The notes below the pieces were generated by a model, which was given only the letters and a program-made list of their open reading frames with translations, was not told where the DNA came from and searched no databases. Shown here piece after piece: positions 1 to 10,614 of a DNA stretch of 64,000 nucleotides (position 1 is the stretch's first letter; every line of letters begins with the position of its first letter). The DNA lies in the NCBI GenBank assembly GCA_015680685.1, contig MNCI01020785.1, positions 172,292 through 236,291 of the forward strand. Reading direction: 5' to 3'. This DNA comes from Gnetum montanum (lineage: Eukaryota; Streptophyta; Gnetopsida; Gnetales; Gnetaceae). The translations under genes were made by a program, and so were the position numbers.

Positions 1-68
1 AAAATTTTAATAGAAATTTCTATCGGGCAACAAGAACAGTAAGAGCAATCTAAAAATCCCAAAATTAC

Positions 69-359
69 TTGCCAAGGATGATACTATCTAAACCACTAGC
101 TAGACAATTTAAAAAAAAAACAAAAAATGAAATGCATAACTCACAGGACCATGACAAAGAGGCTGAAATCTTTACTCTAGCAAGCCATCTTACCATGCTA
201 TGCTGCGTTTGTGGAGAGAAGAATGTTTTGGCAGACGATCTTGTGCCGAATCGAACCCTTCGCGATGCGATTTCATCGCTGGAGCGGAAATGGAGAAGAG
301 AGGCACTTGCCACGGAAGGAAATCTGAAGAAAAAGAGGTGCTATGCGCCGCACTGGTGA
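69..359 (+). pseudogene. PQT3/RBBP6-like zinc-binding domain fragment
   Basis: A 96-codon open stretch. Codons 46-73 (bases 204-287) contain CVCG, NVLADDL and NRTLRDAI in the order and spacing of the C-terminal half of the RING/U-box-like domain of plant PQT3-type E3 ubiquitin ligases (RBBP6/Mpe1 family), whose usual wording is CVCG.. N(I/V)LADDLLPN(K/R)TLRD. The residues before Cys46 and after Arg73 do not follow the family, and no DWNN domain or other exon is seen nearby. I read it as one captured or broken exon, not a working ligase. The family match is from memory of its motif; the fragment status is inferred from the missing flanks. Confidence 0.45.
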
Positions 360-394
360 AGCTTGAAACCTGCATTCATTCATATTTTTTTTCT

Positions 395-490
395 TGAACT
401 GGGCAGGGCTACACTGAATCCAGGAATCTCCCAACGTATGATTCCCCACGTTCTCGGGGAACAAGTCATACTCCTCCGGGAGGCTTTTTT
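395..490 (+). other. Hairpin-rich block, unrecognised
   Basis: Bases 436-473 form an imperfect inverted repeat (GTATGA..TTCCCC against GGGGAA..GTCATAC). It is followed by CCTCCGGGAGG and a run of six T at about 475-491, which looks like a bacterial or plastid style terminator. Two plus-strand frames are open across it, but neither gives a protein I recognise. Confidence 0.2.
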
Positions 491-570
491 GGGCCACACA
501 TAAAATTTGCTAAATTCTTCATACTGGTAAAAATAAACCTGACGCCCCAATTTCTTGATTAACCATGACT

Positions 571-601
571 CGGAAAATTCCCCACTGCTGCCTCCTATAG
601 G
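571..601 (-). other. Short plastid 16S rRNA-like segment
   Basis: Read on the minus strand, these 31 bases match the universal 16S rRNA block around the 338 primer site, with the plastid-type upstream bases (CGGAAAATTCCCCACTGC as written on plus), differing at about two positions. The flanks do not continue as rRNA. It could be a tiny nuclear plastid insert or chance similarity to a bacterial-type rRNA; too short to be functional. Confidence 0.35.
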
Positions 602-1480
602 CGGGAGAAACTAATGTAATTTTCAGTTTTTCGAGAGTAGAATGCGGTTGTTTTCCCTGATCTGGTCTGCACGCAAGCCATAAGGTCCCGTTTGGCTAGA
701 GAAATCGGATCTTATTGTAGGAAATTGCAGCTGCTTGATGAAGAAATCTGCACCGAAATTGAAATGCCCATGTCTCGGTCTCATGTCAGGGTTACCCTGT
801 AACGCCTCCTCCCCATAATGGGCTATTCTAGATGCTGTTGTAGGGTGGATGATGATGGGGTTTGTGCTTTTGCTTGAGCAGGGGCCGTGAAGACGTAGAA
901 AGTGTGAGAAGACTCATTGCAGAAGACGTGAACTTTGGATCTACGGTGTAAGTTTTGTGCAAGCATGAAGTCCATCTACCCATGAATGAGCACGTACGAT
1001 CAAGAGCTCTTCCGCGCTGGCGTTTGTTTTTTTTTGTGTTACGACTATTTTACCAGTTGAGGCTTGCGCCAAAGTTACGCATCCAATCAGTAAAGGAGAG
1101 GAATCTGACATTCACTATTTTGAATGTGTTTGTATATACGTGGCTCTCTAGAAGGCAGAATATTGTTGGGCATAAAATAAATTTGCAAAGGTTTAAACAC
1201 TTCTACCTACACCGCTGTTCCCATGGAAGATTTATTACGTCCAAGATACATAAGATCTAGATTATAAAAATTTTTATTTGAAAGCAATATTTTTGCTAAA
1301 CTACTGATCTTGGGTGGTTAGCCAACTTCCACTTTCTGTCTTAGGCACACCTGATCTTTTCTTCATGTTGATTCAAATTTTTCTTAGTAATTAGTCTTAC
1401 TGTTCCATGAAATGGCCAAAATGTACCAACACTACCAATGAGATGGTGGGATGACTGCATGAATGTAGGGTGCTCAACAA
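602..1480. other. Non-coding stretch, nothing recognised
   Basis: No long reading frame with a recognisable product. The 101-codon ORF at 955-1260 has no family features. Composition is more balanced than the AT-rich retroelement spacers to the right. This segment lies directly before the integrase of element B, yet shows no reverse transcriptase, so a deletion or another insertion boundary must lie near 1400-1490; I cannot place it. Confidence 0.4.
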
Positions 1481-1498
1481 TGGATTCAACCACTATAG

Positions 1499-2440
1499 CC
1501 CTTTGATATTTGGGGTATAGACTTCATGGGTTCCATCACACCCATGTCCAATGGAAAAGCATATATTATTGTAGCAATTAACTACTATACCAAATGGGTA
1601 GAAGTAGTAGCCATCACCAACTATACATCATCCACTACTACTAGATTCATACAACAAAGTGTGGTAAATAGATTTGGTGTGCCATATGCACTGATTTTTG
1701 ATAATGGAACCCATTTCAAAGGTGCCACCTTTCGCATGTTAATGCAACACTTGGGGGTTGAACATAAATTAACAACACCTTACAACCCCTAAGCCAATGG
1801 CCAAGCTAAAGTCACTAACAGGGAGATTGCAAAAATATTAATGAGAACAATAAGCAAATACAAGAAAGATTGGAGCACAAAACTCAATGATGCCCTCTGG
1901 GCCTACCACTTAACATGGAAACTTCCTATTGGCTATTTTCCCTATGAATTGGCTTATGGAAAACCTCCAACACTACTAATCTAATCCAAGCTTTGTATCC
2001 TTTCAATTGCATGTGACTTGGACCTTGACCTTAGTTTAGCACAAAAAGAATGATTTATCAACCTAAATATGCTAGATGAGAACCGATTATTGGCCCTATC
2101 TTTGAATGAAGTGCACAAGGCATACAAAAAAACACGACATGACCTTAGAATAAGAAAAGTAAAATTCCAATCTAGTAATAAGGTTCTCTACTAGAACCCC
2201 ACACACATACCTTAGAAAAGAAAGTTCCAAATGTTGTGGAAGGAAATTTATATAATTGATGAAACTTTTCCCTCTAGGGCCATGTTAATTTACAAACTTG
2301 AAGATCCAAATAAGAAGTAGTTGGTCAACTTCCAAAAAATAAAGCTTTTTCATGAGCCTAAGCAAGCAAAAGTGACTAATACCTCAATAGATGGACAACC
2401 ACACTCAATTTTTTGGATCCCCTTCTTTCAACCTAGTTGT
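1499..2440 (+). pseudogene. Ty3/gypsy integrase of element B
   Basis: Catalytic core of a retroviral-type integrase that would join element cDNA to host DNA. The frame reads DIWGIDFMG (first Asp), then YTKWVEVVAI, then IFDNGTHF (second Asp), then ANGQAK where the family has the catalytic Glu: here it is Lys. A TAA stop at about 1790 sits just before this motif, at a position that is Gln in the family. The C-terminal part to about 2400 is readable with several stops and frame changes. The HHCC zinc-binding region expected upstream is not recognisable. The lost Glu and the stops make it inactive. The Athila assignment rests on the downstream ORF2 and LTR, not on this core alone. Confidence 0.85.
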
Positions 2441-2787
2441 GGAGGAGATGACCAGCCATGCTAATCATTCATATGGCTAGTCAATTTTTCTATTTTTTTT
2501 ACATATTTTGTCTTTATAGTTATTTATTTTACAACTTTTTGATTTTAAATTTTTCCTATTTTACACCATTGTTAGTACATTTAAATATTTTTTGGATATT
2601 TTACATTTTCTTATATATTCTACTTTGTTTTGTTTAAGTATGATTTTTAACTTTTGCTAATAAAAGTGCTTTGTGCCAACAGGATATAGTGGTGTTGTGT
2701 CTGCTATTGATGGTGGTTTATGCTTAATGTTTTCTTTGCTAATGTCTAGGTCATATTTTTAAATTTTTGTACTGATGGCTTAGTCAT

Positions 2788-3651
2788 TGATGGGACACAA
2801 TATCGCATAGGCCACGATATCATGTACGCAATATCGCATCAGCCGCTATACCGCATCCCCTGCGATATCACATCATCCCCTGTGATATCACGTACATGAT
2901 ATCATAGTCCGTCACCATGTCTATAAATAAGAGGCGGCTCTCCCTTGTTTCACAATTAGATTTAGATAGTAGTGAAACTCTAGTAGTTTGATCCCTCTAG
3001 AGATAGATTATTTTCCCGTGTATGCCCGCAATGTGGTAAATGTAATTTTACAGCATCCTTTATTCGAGTGTGACGTACTTGGACATGCACATGATTAGAA
3101 ATAAAGATCGAGATTACTTCATCATTGCAGCATTCACTTTGTTTGTTTATTTATTTAATTGTTATTTATTGCTTTCCTAATTAGTCTCTCTCACCCTTAT
3201 CTCATGTTAAACCGTGGAATGAGTACAACTTGATTACAAGCATTCAAGTGTGACTACTTGGTAACCCAGTGGCGTACCTAGGATTTGCGCTTGGTAATCC
3301 TAGTGGTAGTCGTGCACGAAGTCCAAGATGTGTACGGATAATCAAGAAATGGATGCTCATTGCACTTAGGCTAGTTTAGACTTTCTCTTACCCTTTTGCT
3401 CCTAGCTTAGTTAATCTTATTTTCCATTACCTTCAGGAGTAGCATTAGGTTAGAACACAACATACACCTCACTCTGGACTAAACCATACATGACAAAGAT
3501 AATACTAGTCCAGGTGGGAAGATAACAAACTGTGACCTAAGGATAACTGTCTAGGTGCCATAACTAGTCCTTCTATGGAGTTCGATCGGATCGCACATGA
3601 AAACACTCGTATTCGTATGGTTGAGTGTAGGGGTACCTCACCACTCATCAT
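2788..3651 (+). repeat. 5' LTR of element A
   Basis: An 864-bp direct repeat of 10615-11409. The U3 carries several copies of short palindromic words of the type GATATCGCG and GCAATATCGC, with more copies than the 3' LTR, which explains the length difference. TATAAATA lies at 2932-2939. Starts TG, ends CA. Confidence 0.95.
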
Positions 3652-3652
3652 T

Positions 3653-3670
3653 GGCGCCGTTGCTAGGGAT
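3653..3670 (+). other. Primer-binding site of element A (tRNA-Asp type)
   Basis: One base after the LTR, TGGCGCCGTTGCTAGGGA is complementary to the 3' end of plant tRNA-Asp with one mismatch. This is the usual PBS of the Athila lineage. Confidence 0.85.
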
Positions 3671-3794
3671 GGTGCTAATTATCTAGATTAGTTATATCAT
3701 ATAAGGTTTTTGTATAGGACTTAACGACATATCTCTTAGGAAGAAGAAATAATTATAAAAAGTCACATATAAATTCACACACAACTACACAACA

Positions 3795-5779
3795 ATGCCT
3801 CTCCTACAAGATGATAATAATTCCATACTTAGTGAGGATGTTCATTGGAGAACCAACGAACTATATGACAATGAAGATTGGAGTATGAAACTTGAAGTGG
3901 GGGTTTCTTATAAACATGAACGAAAAAAACATCACCCCAACACATGAAGGCATAACTTACCCGATGACGATGAACCCCTACTGGCCACTACAAGCTTAAT
4001 GCAAATACAAGAGGTTGTTTGAATCTCATGTAGGCATCGTAAAGAGAGCCGTCTACCCAGGCTTGATTTAAACAACTTTCCTAAATTTTTAGGAGGCTAT
4101 GACTTAGATCCACATCAACATTTACAAGCCTTCTACGATGCCTGCACATGGAATAACATTGATAATGGGTGGAAAAAATTAAGCTCTTTCCTATGACACT
4201 CGTTGACCAAGCAAAAGTATGGTATAGATTGTTAAAACCAAATTCAATATGACATTGGTCAACAATGGTAGAAGTCTTTAACAAAAGATACCAAACCTAT
4301 GCAAGAGTGTCAGCCTTGAGGAAACAAATCCAAGGATGGAAACAAGCACAACATGAACCCTTGGACATGGCCTTAGAAAGATATTACGCACTATTAAACA
4401 ATTGTCCAGGACATGAGTTCTCCAAGGAAAGGCTAACATACCATATCATTGATGGGCTATGCAATGAAACAAGAGAAACCTTAGGAATGTATGCCCAAGG
4501 TCAACTATATGAACTATGAACCCATCAAGTTCAAGAGCTTATTAAGCTAGTAGCAAAAGAAGAAGGAGAATTGACTACATGGGAGAGTGTTGAAAAACAA
4601 CAACGGGACCAAAATCTCAACTTAACAAAGGTCCATGATCATAAAAAGGAGAAATCAACCAATCTCAAGGTGGAAACATCATCTTTGCCAATACAACAAA
4701 CATTAGAAGAAGCCGAGGCAAAGATCAATAAGATGTTGAAATGGACGTATCAAAAGTGTGGAGAATTTGTCGATATCATTGGAGATAGAGTTTTAACAAC
4801 CCAAGAAGCAAGACAAAACATTAGACAATTAGAAAGAAAGGATAAGAAAAATAAGAGCTCAACTACCAATCATACGTATGAATGTAACATATGCCTATAC
4901 GGTCACCCCAAGGGGCAATGCCCAATATTGTCACATTTACATGAGCATTGGGGAAACACGTTACATCCAGAGTTCGTACAGAGATACTATGTTCGATCAC
5001 AGTGGCAACAATCCCAGTCATGGGGGAGACCACCACTAAACTAGAGACACCCTTCATATCATCCGGATCCAAATGCTTATCTAGTTCAACATCCTGTTTC
5101 TCCAACTGGGCCAACGCAGTTTATCTCACCATAGTACCACTCTCCTCAATACTATCAGCCCATACCTTCAACACAACCACCACCTTGTGCACCTTATACT
5201 CCTCCTAACTTTCAACATTCTCATCCTTTCCCTCCTTCCACAGTGCCACCAACTATTCCTAAGGTACTTACACCACAACAATAACCTTGGAACACTACTT
5301 GTGCTACTACTACCAACAGTAGTGAAAAGGCTCCTCGACATCCAAAGCGTCCCTTCTTTAAACATGACCACAAGAAGAGACAACATAATTCTGAGGCCAC
5401 TGCATCCTACAACCCAACACAAGTCCCACATTGTGGTGCACCCTTATCTTTGAAACCAACGCCTCATGTAACTTCATCAGGGCCACCAACCAACACTCCA
5501 ACAACCACATGGCCCAATGAACACAGACATGGAGAGCGACAATCCAATCCTTGCATATCATCTAATGATCCCAAACATCATAGTGGGTCAACTTGTTATC
5601 TGGGAACTACATCGTACAAATTTCCCCACTATGCTTACTATAATCAAGTGTGTGAACCCCGATGGGGTAAATATGACCAAGCCAGAATATTTCCAACATG
5701 CAAGGATCTTTATCTTCCATTTATTAATCCTTGCCATCCTCAACCGATTTGTTATGGGGGAAATCCCTCATTCCAATAA
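3795..5779 (+). pseudogene. Gag polyprotein of element A
   Basis: Structural protein that would form the virus-like particle and package element RNA. The ATG at 3795 opens a head that shifts frame in an A-run near 4175. From there to 5779 a single frame holds, broken only by a few stops. The capsid region (about 4080-4520) has the Retrotrans_gag pattern: FYDAC, LFPMTL, AKVWYRLL, then RKQIQGWKQ and YYALLNNCP. A CCHC-like knuckle (CNICLYGHPKGQC, spacing C-2-C-3-H-4-C) is encoded at about 4880-4925. A Pro/Thr/His-rich tail follows to the stop at 5779. The same protein is recognisable in element E, where RKQIQGWKQ is conserved. No protease follows. Confidence 0.85.
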
Positions 5780-7160
5780 CAAGTAGGATTAATAACTTTT
5801 TATTTTTCTTTAATTTTTCAATTTTTGTTTTCTAGTTTTTCATTTTTCAACTTTTTGTTTTATCTTTTTGTGTTTTTGTGTTTTTGTCCTTTTACGTTTT
5901 TGTAAGTAATCTTGTCTATGAATAAAACACTCATGTGGATCGTTGGTTGAGGTGTGTTCTATGTTATTAAGTCATGAGCGATCAATTGTTTGGAATAGTG
6001 AGCCCATTGCACCCACTCATTCATTCTACAAATAAGAGGTTCTGTTCAAGGGTGCAGAGACATTCCTGAAATTTTTAAAACTTAAAACTAGTTTTGTGTT
6101 CATTGTACCCAGAATGAAGAAGGATGGACCAAGAGGAAATGATTAGGGTGTGACATCAAGGGGACTTGTAGATTCTCTTTGGTGACCTTTGTGGGAGTTA
6201 TCATGCAACGTGGTTGTACTAAGATCCTTGTAGATCTAACGAAAAATGGGAGTAAGAGTAATCAAAAGGGCACTCAAAAATTAATGCTGTTCTAGGGGGT
6301 CCCACTGGAAAGACATGCACCCATGCCTCAAGGTTGCTGGCTTCTCTAGATTTAGTATTCAAAAAGAAAAAAAAAGAAAGAAAAAGAAAAATGAAAAGAA
6401 AAGTTCCACAAAACAAAAATCACTCCTCCCTTGAATAAAATGCCAAGTGATCGTATGCCTTGTTGTTATGGTACTCTCATAGTTTTTCATCATGGGATGA
6501 AACAATGCGATGTCATTGATTAGAGGAATGGACTTGGTCCTAATCCTGGAACGACGGGTTAATGACACCTTAATCATGCTTTACATGTAGGATTCACTGT
6601 GCCTTGGGTCAGTTACCTCATGTCCCAATCTCTACGACCCCTTTCTATAGTTTGTCTCATCTCACTGTTCGTGTAATTGTAGCTCGTGTCCCATGTAGCA
6701 TAGAATTTTCATCTCATTCCGATGATATTTACATGTGTGTTTTTTGTGGAGTTAGTGCAGATTACATTTAACCCTTCTAGTGCCCACAGACACTTTAAGT
6801 GTGGTTACACAAGGGCATTATAGGTTGGAACCTACTTTGGGGAGGACCCACTTGTGTAATCTTTTGTACTTCTCACTTATGACACAGCTCACACACACCA
6901 TTTATTATCCTTATCGTATTTTCCATAACATTCTTTCCCTACTATTATCCCTCTAAATTTTAATGTTCCAATGTACCATTACATACCCTTTTTCTTACCA
7001 CCTAAGGTTTTATTGGTAAAATCGACACCGTCATCATTAATTGTGCCTTTGGACGTAATGTAATTGTCCTAGAACCTTTGATAATAGCTAATGTCCTTAA
7101 TTTCCAACATTAATTTCAAGAAAATCCCTTCAAAATTCAATATTTTTGTTGTGCCTCACA
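5780..7160 (+). other. T-rich tract and non-coding spacer of element A
   Basis: 5780-5930 is dominated by T runs; equivalent tracts lie at 2475-2660 (B) and 18900-19130 (E, minus strand). The rest is a spacer whose landmarks recur in B and E in the same order: a block with GTGTGACATCAAGGGGACTT (about 6150), a block with AGACATGCACCCATGC (about 6312), and the conserved hairpin at 6803-6861. No protein is recognised. Confidence 0.7.
6803..6861 (+). ncRNA. Conserved covarying hairpin, copy in A
   Basis: Arms 6803-6813 (GGTTACACAAG) and 6851-6861 (CTTGTGTAATC) pair over 11 bp around a 37-nt loop. The loop holds a smaller stem (TAGGT/ACCTA) and the conserved string TTGGGGAGGACC. Elements B (12271-12329) and E (17941-17999, minus) have the same geometry with compensatory base changes. 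Probably a structured RNA element of the Athila-like transcript; its function is unknown. Confidence 0.6.
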
Positions 7161-7164
7161 TCAC

Positions 7165-7260
7165 TAGGGAAGAGATATCGCGTACATGATGTATCGTACG
7201 CAATATCGCGTCCCCACCGCCTATAAATAGGTCACCCCCACAACACTTAGCGTCACTTTG
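7165..7260 (+). promoter_or_regulatory. Internal U3-like promoter of element A
   Basis: Contains the same word set as the U3 of A's own LTR (GATATCGCG, GCAATATCGCG) followed by TATAAATA at 7222-7229, about 480 bp before ORF2. B has a corresponding site built from B-type LTR words. I infer a separate promoter for ORF2. Confidence 0.6.
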
Positions 7261-7699
7261 TCATTCACACGGGGGGAGTTTTTGAAATTTTTCTCTGTGA
7301 CTTGTGATTGAGTGACCCTTACTTTTCTAACTATATCTCGCTCGCTAGTACTCCGATTTTAATTCTGTTTGAACCTACTTGAACCTGGAGTGTTCAGCTT
7401 AGTCGTGGGGGAGGGACACTTGTCGAAAAGTGCCTAAATTTTTTGAAATTTACCATCGCCCAAAGGACATCGGCTAGGGTAATTAACTATAACACTTAGA
7501 ATAATTGTGCCTAAAAATAATTTAATCCCTAGCTATACTAGGAAACTAAAATGAAAACCACCTAAGTCAAAGGACTCATTATTACAAAATTTTGGGCACT
7601 ATCACATGTGATAACATAAGATCATTAATTAATGCAAGAAGTAAGGTATAAATTAACTTAAAAAACAACCTTACTAACGCTTGGCCTGTGTGATTGCAG

Positions 7700-10452
7700 A
7701 TGGCCCCAAAACATGGACAACAGGAAGGTCCTACCCAAGGTGGAAGCAAACAAACTTGGAGAGGTAGAAGACAAAGACCTTCTGGAAAACATGCAGAATA
7801 GGAGGAGCAATCATTCAACATTCATCAAGATGAACCTCCTACTGGATGGTCCGGGCAGGTAGAAGGAGGAGCTGCTACAACGCCTAAATCGGGATAACAA
7901 CTCATGTTGCCCCAAGATTGTGTTCAGGCTATCCATGAGAAGTCCACATTTGCTGCGCTGATTGTGGAGTTGAACTTTGAATCATTCACAGAGTTCACTT
8001 CTGAGGCTATTAGGGATCACCTCAAAGGGTCTCCCTTATGGCCTATCCTCTCTAAAAGCAGTGCCTGGTACCTAGGAGAGACGCACCAATTTTGGAACAA
8101 TAGGGAGCAAGGCACCACTGTTAATATTTGTAGTGTGATAGTTGACTTCTCTACGTAGGCCATTTTGGAAGTGTTAAACCTTCCGAGCACAAGGCCCCAG
8201 GTTGCTCGATTATCCACTTGTTTAGACCTCGATGTGCGAAAGGATTGGTTGGAGAAGGCTTATGGCAGAGATAAAGCATTTGATGAATTGACGACGAAAG
8301 GGAGGGTTTACTTTAAAATTGAAACATATCACCTCTTCCCCACAAAGGACCTCAAAAGAATATCAATGTATGCAGCTAGAGGATGTGCAGTGTTGATGGG
8401 AAAGGTTAACGCTAACCTACCCCATCTATATTTGATAGAGATCTTGAGGTGGTTTGAGGAACGAAAGATAGGGAAGATGGCATTGCCTTTCCTTTGTCTT
8501 ACCAGAAAGCTTTGCTGATGTGTTGGTATTTAGGGATACACCAATGATGTCCTCCAAAAAGCCCAAACTGCTTCATATGCTAAATTACTAAAGGCGCCAG
8601 CTCCAAGAAAAAGCACTGGCAAAGAGTTGGGACTAGAACAAGAAGAAGAACATATGGCTGGACCCAGTCAACCTCTAGCCAAGGGTCCTAGCCAACAACA
8701 GGAAGCAAGGCCCAGCACAGGCTAGGATCAACCGCTACCATCGCAAGACTACAGACCATCAATGAGTCATCTTAGGGCCATCACTGAGATGGTCAGTTGG
8801 GGAAGTCGTGATGATGCAAACCTCTTCCATGTCATTAATGATGTCATTCAACCTACAATTTCATTGGATTGCACAAGGAGGGAAGTATCCATTAACACAA
8901 GAGGGGGGGGGGAAGTAGATGATCACAATAGATCTTAGGAAATGCAGCATCTTTCCAGGTGTAGTTAGAGACTAGTGAAGGGGCCACTGTGGTGGTCATG
9001 CAACACCAAAATGCCACGGGAGCTACATATGTGGTCACAGACTACATTAAAGAATCCTTCAACATACCTGTTGTGCCACCAAAAGATCTCTCAGGAGCAC
9101 GAGATGCTCAAACCTTGGCTAGAACCTTAATGACTCCTACGGAACATGAGGATGTGCTTAATAGATTTCTTCAAATAGGGCAAGTAATGACGTCCCTATT
9201 TGACATTTCTCAAGATGTAACATCAATTTAGTTAGAGCTCATTTCTACAAAGGGGAAGCTGGTTTTAACAGAACTAAGGGTAGAGCATGCTGAAGCTGAA
9301 GTGCAAAAACTACAAGAGCAGCTCGTGGCCTTACAAGAAGCATAGTGGGACCCTTTGCAATTTGTTTCCGTAGACCAGCTAGAAAACTTTAGAATTGAGT
9401 AGCTAACAAAATTAATAGAGGGGAATAAAAGGGTGGTGGATGTTTGGGATGCCTTCATAGCACAGACACAAACTCATGCGCATCTTAAGGCACTCAAAGC
9501 CTTACAGGAAGAACACAAGTAGTTGGTTGCAGACAATCTTCGGTTGACCACTATAGAAAACTAAAAGAATGTTTTTGATGAACACTTTCATCAATTACGA
9601 GAACAATTCATCTGGGTCAACCATGACATGAGCCATTTAGCCGGACAAAATCGAACCCTCTCAATGGAGGAGGTATGCACCATTTGTCAAAAGTCAGCAA
9701 TTGAGATCAGCGTGTGGTAGAACAAGGCTAAACGACATGAGAAGTTGAAGGAGCACTTCCGCGATTAGGTGGGGATGTATAAATAGATCCTTGAAAAGGA
9801 GATCCATATGGCCAAGGCCCAAATCAACACTATCAATGCTCAACACACTGATTGGCGGGCCATATTGGACACATATGCCTTTGTCCACCAAGCAGAAGTT
9901 AAGAACCAGGACCTATAGATTCAGGACTTGACAGAGTACATGGAGTTGGCAAACCTAAGATATGCCAACCTTTCCATGTTAACAGCAGGGTGCCCAAGGT
10001 TAGAGATCGAGCAGCAAGTAGCAACCACCCACATCAAAGACGAAGTGGAATTTGCAAAACACAAGAAGCTATTAGAGAAATTGGATGTTGCAAATTCTAA
10101 ACTTGAGGTGGTAAAAGCTAGCTACTAGGGATAAAAAGATGTTGCAACTGACTTGGCTCGATGGCTAACGGACCTTCACGAATACAAGAATAAAGGCAGA
10201 GCCTATGAGGAGGAACGACGGGTGTTCGCAACATGGTATGTCAAGGCCAACCAAATGTTCCTGCAACTACCTTGTTCATGGGAGGTGTTGAATCTATCAA
10301 ACATTGGAACATTAGCATGGATGGTATAAGACCCTTGGACTGAAGAGGAGAAGCTCCAAGTTATACTTCAATGTTATCAAGCCTCAAAACCTGGAGCACA
10401 AGACAAAGGGAAGGCACCAATGGAGGAGCCACTGCCACCAGGAACTACATGA
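7700..10452 (+). pseudogene. ORF2 of element A: plant-transposon-protein-like head with long coiled coil
   Basis: About 917 codons from ATG 7700 to TGA 10450-10452. One frame holds to about 8900, where a run of nine G shifts it; the second frame then holds to the end. Interior stops are mostly TAG. The head (about residues 70-280) has FWNNREQG..V, ILEVLNLPS and LPFLCLTRKLC, resembling the putative plant transposon protein domain found beside Athila-type pol. Residues about 430-830 are heptad-rich and polar (coiled coil), followed by DPWTEEEKLQ and a Pro-rich end. The start ATG follows directly on a splice-acceptor-like TGTGATTGCAG. It lies where Athila elements carry an extra or env-like gene. 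Function unknown. B encodes a homologue of almost the same length. Confidence 0.75.
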
Positions 10453-10605
10453 ATTCCAAATTTTTGTAGTTGTAGCATACTCTATGTGTTGTGTCTTTAT
10501 TTTTTTTCTTTCCACACTATGACATCATTCCATTTTTCCATCTAATAATCCCATACCTATCCACTGTGTAATCACTATAACTCAAGGATGAGTTTTCATT
10601 CAATC

Positions 10606-10614
10606 GTGGGGGTA
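10606..10614 (+). other. Polypurine tract of element A
   Basis: GTGGGGGTA directly before the 3' LTR start TGATGGG; the plus-strand priming site. B has the same kind of tract at 16140-16148. Confidence 0.85.

Noticed and set aside
436-491. Bacterial-type terminator, suggesting prokaryotic origin
   Set aside because: Isolated palindrome plus T-run in plant DNA; no bacterial genes nearby.
955-1260. 101-codon ORF as a gene
   Set aside because: No domain and no coding-like composition; chance ORF.
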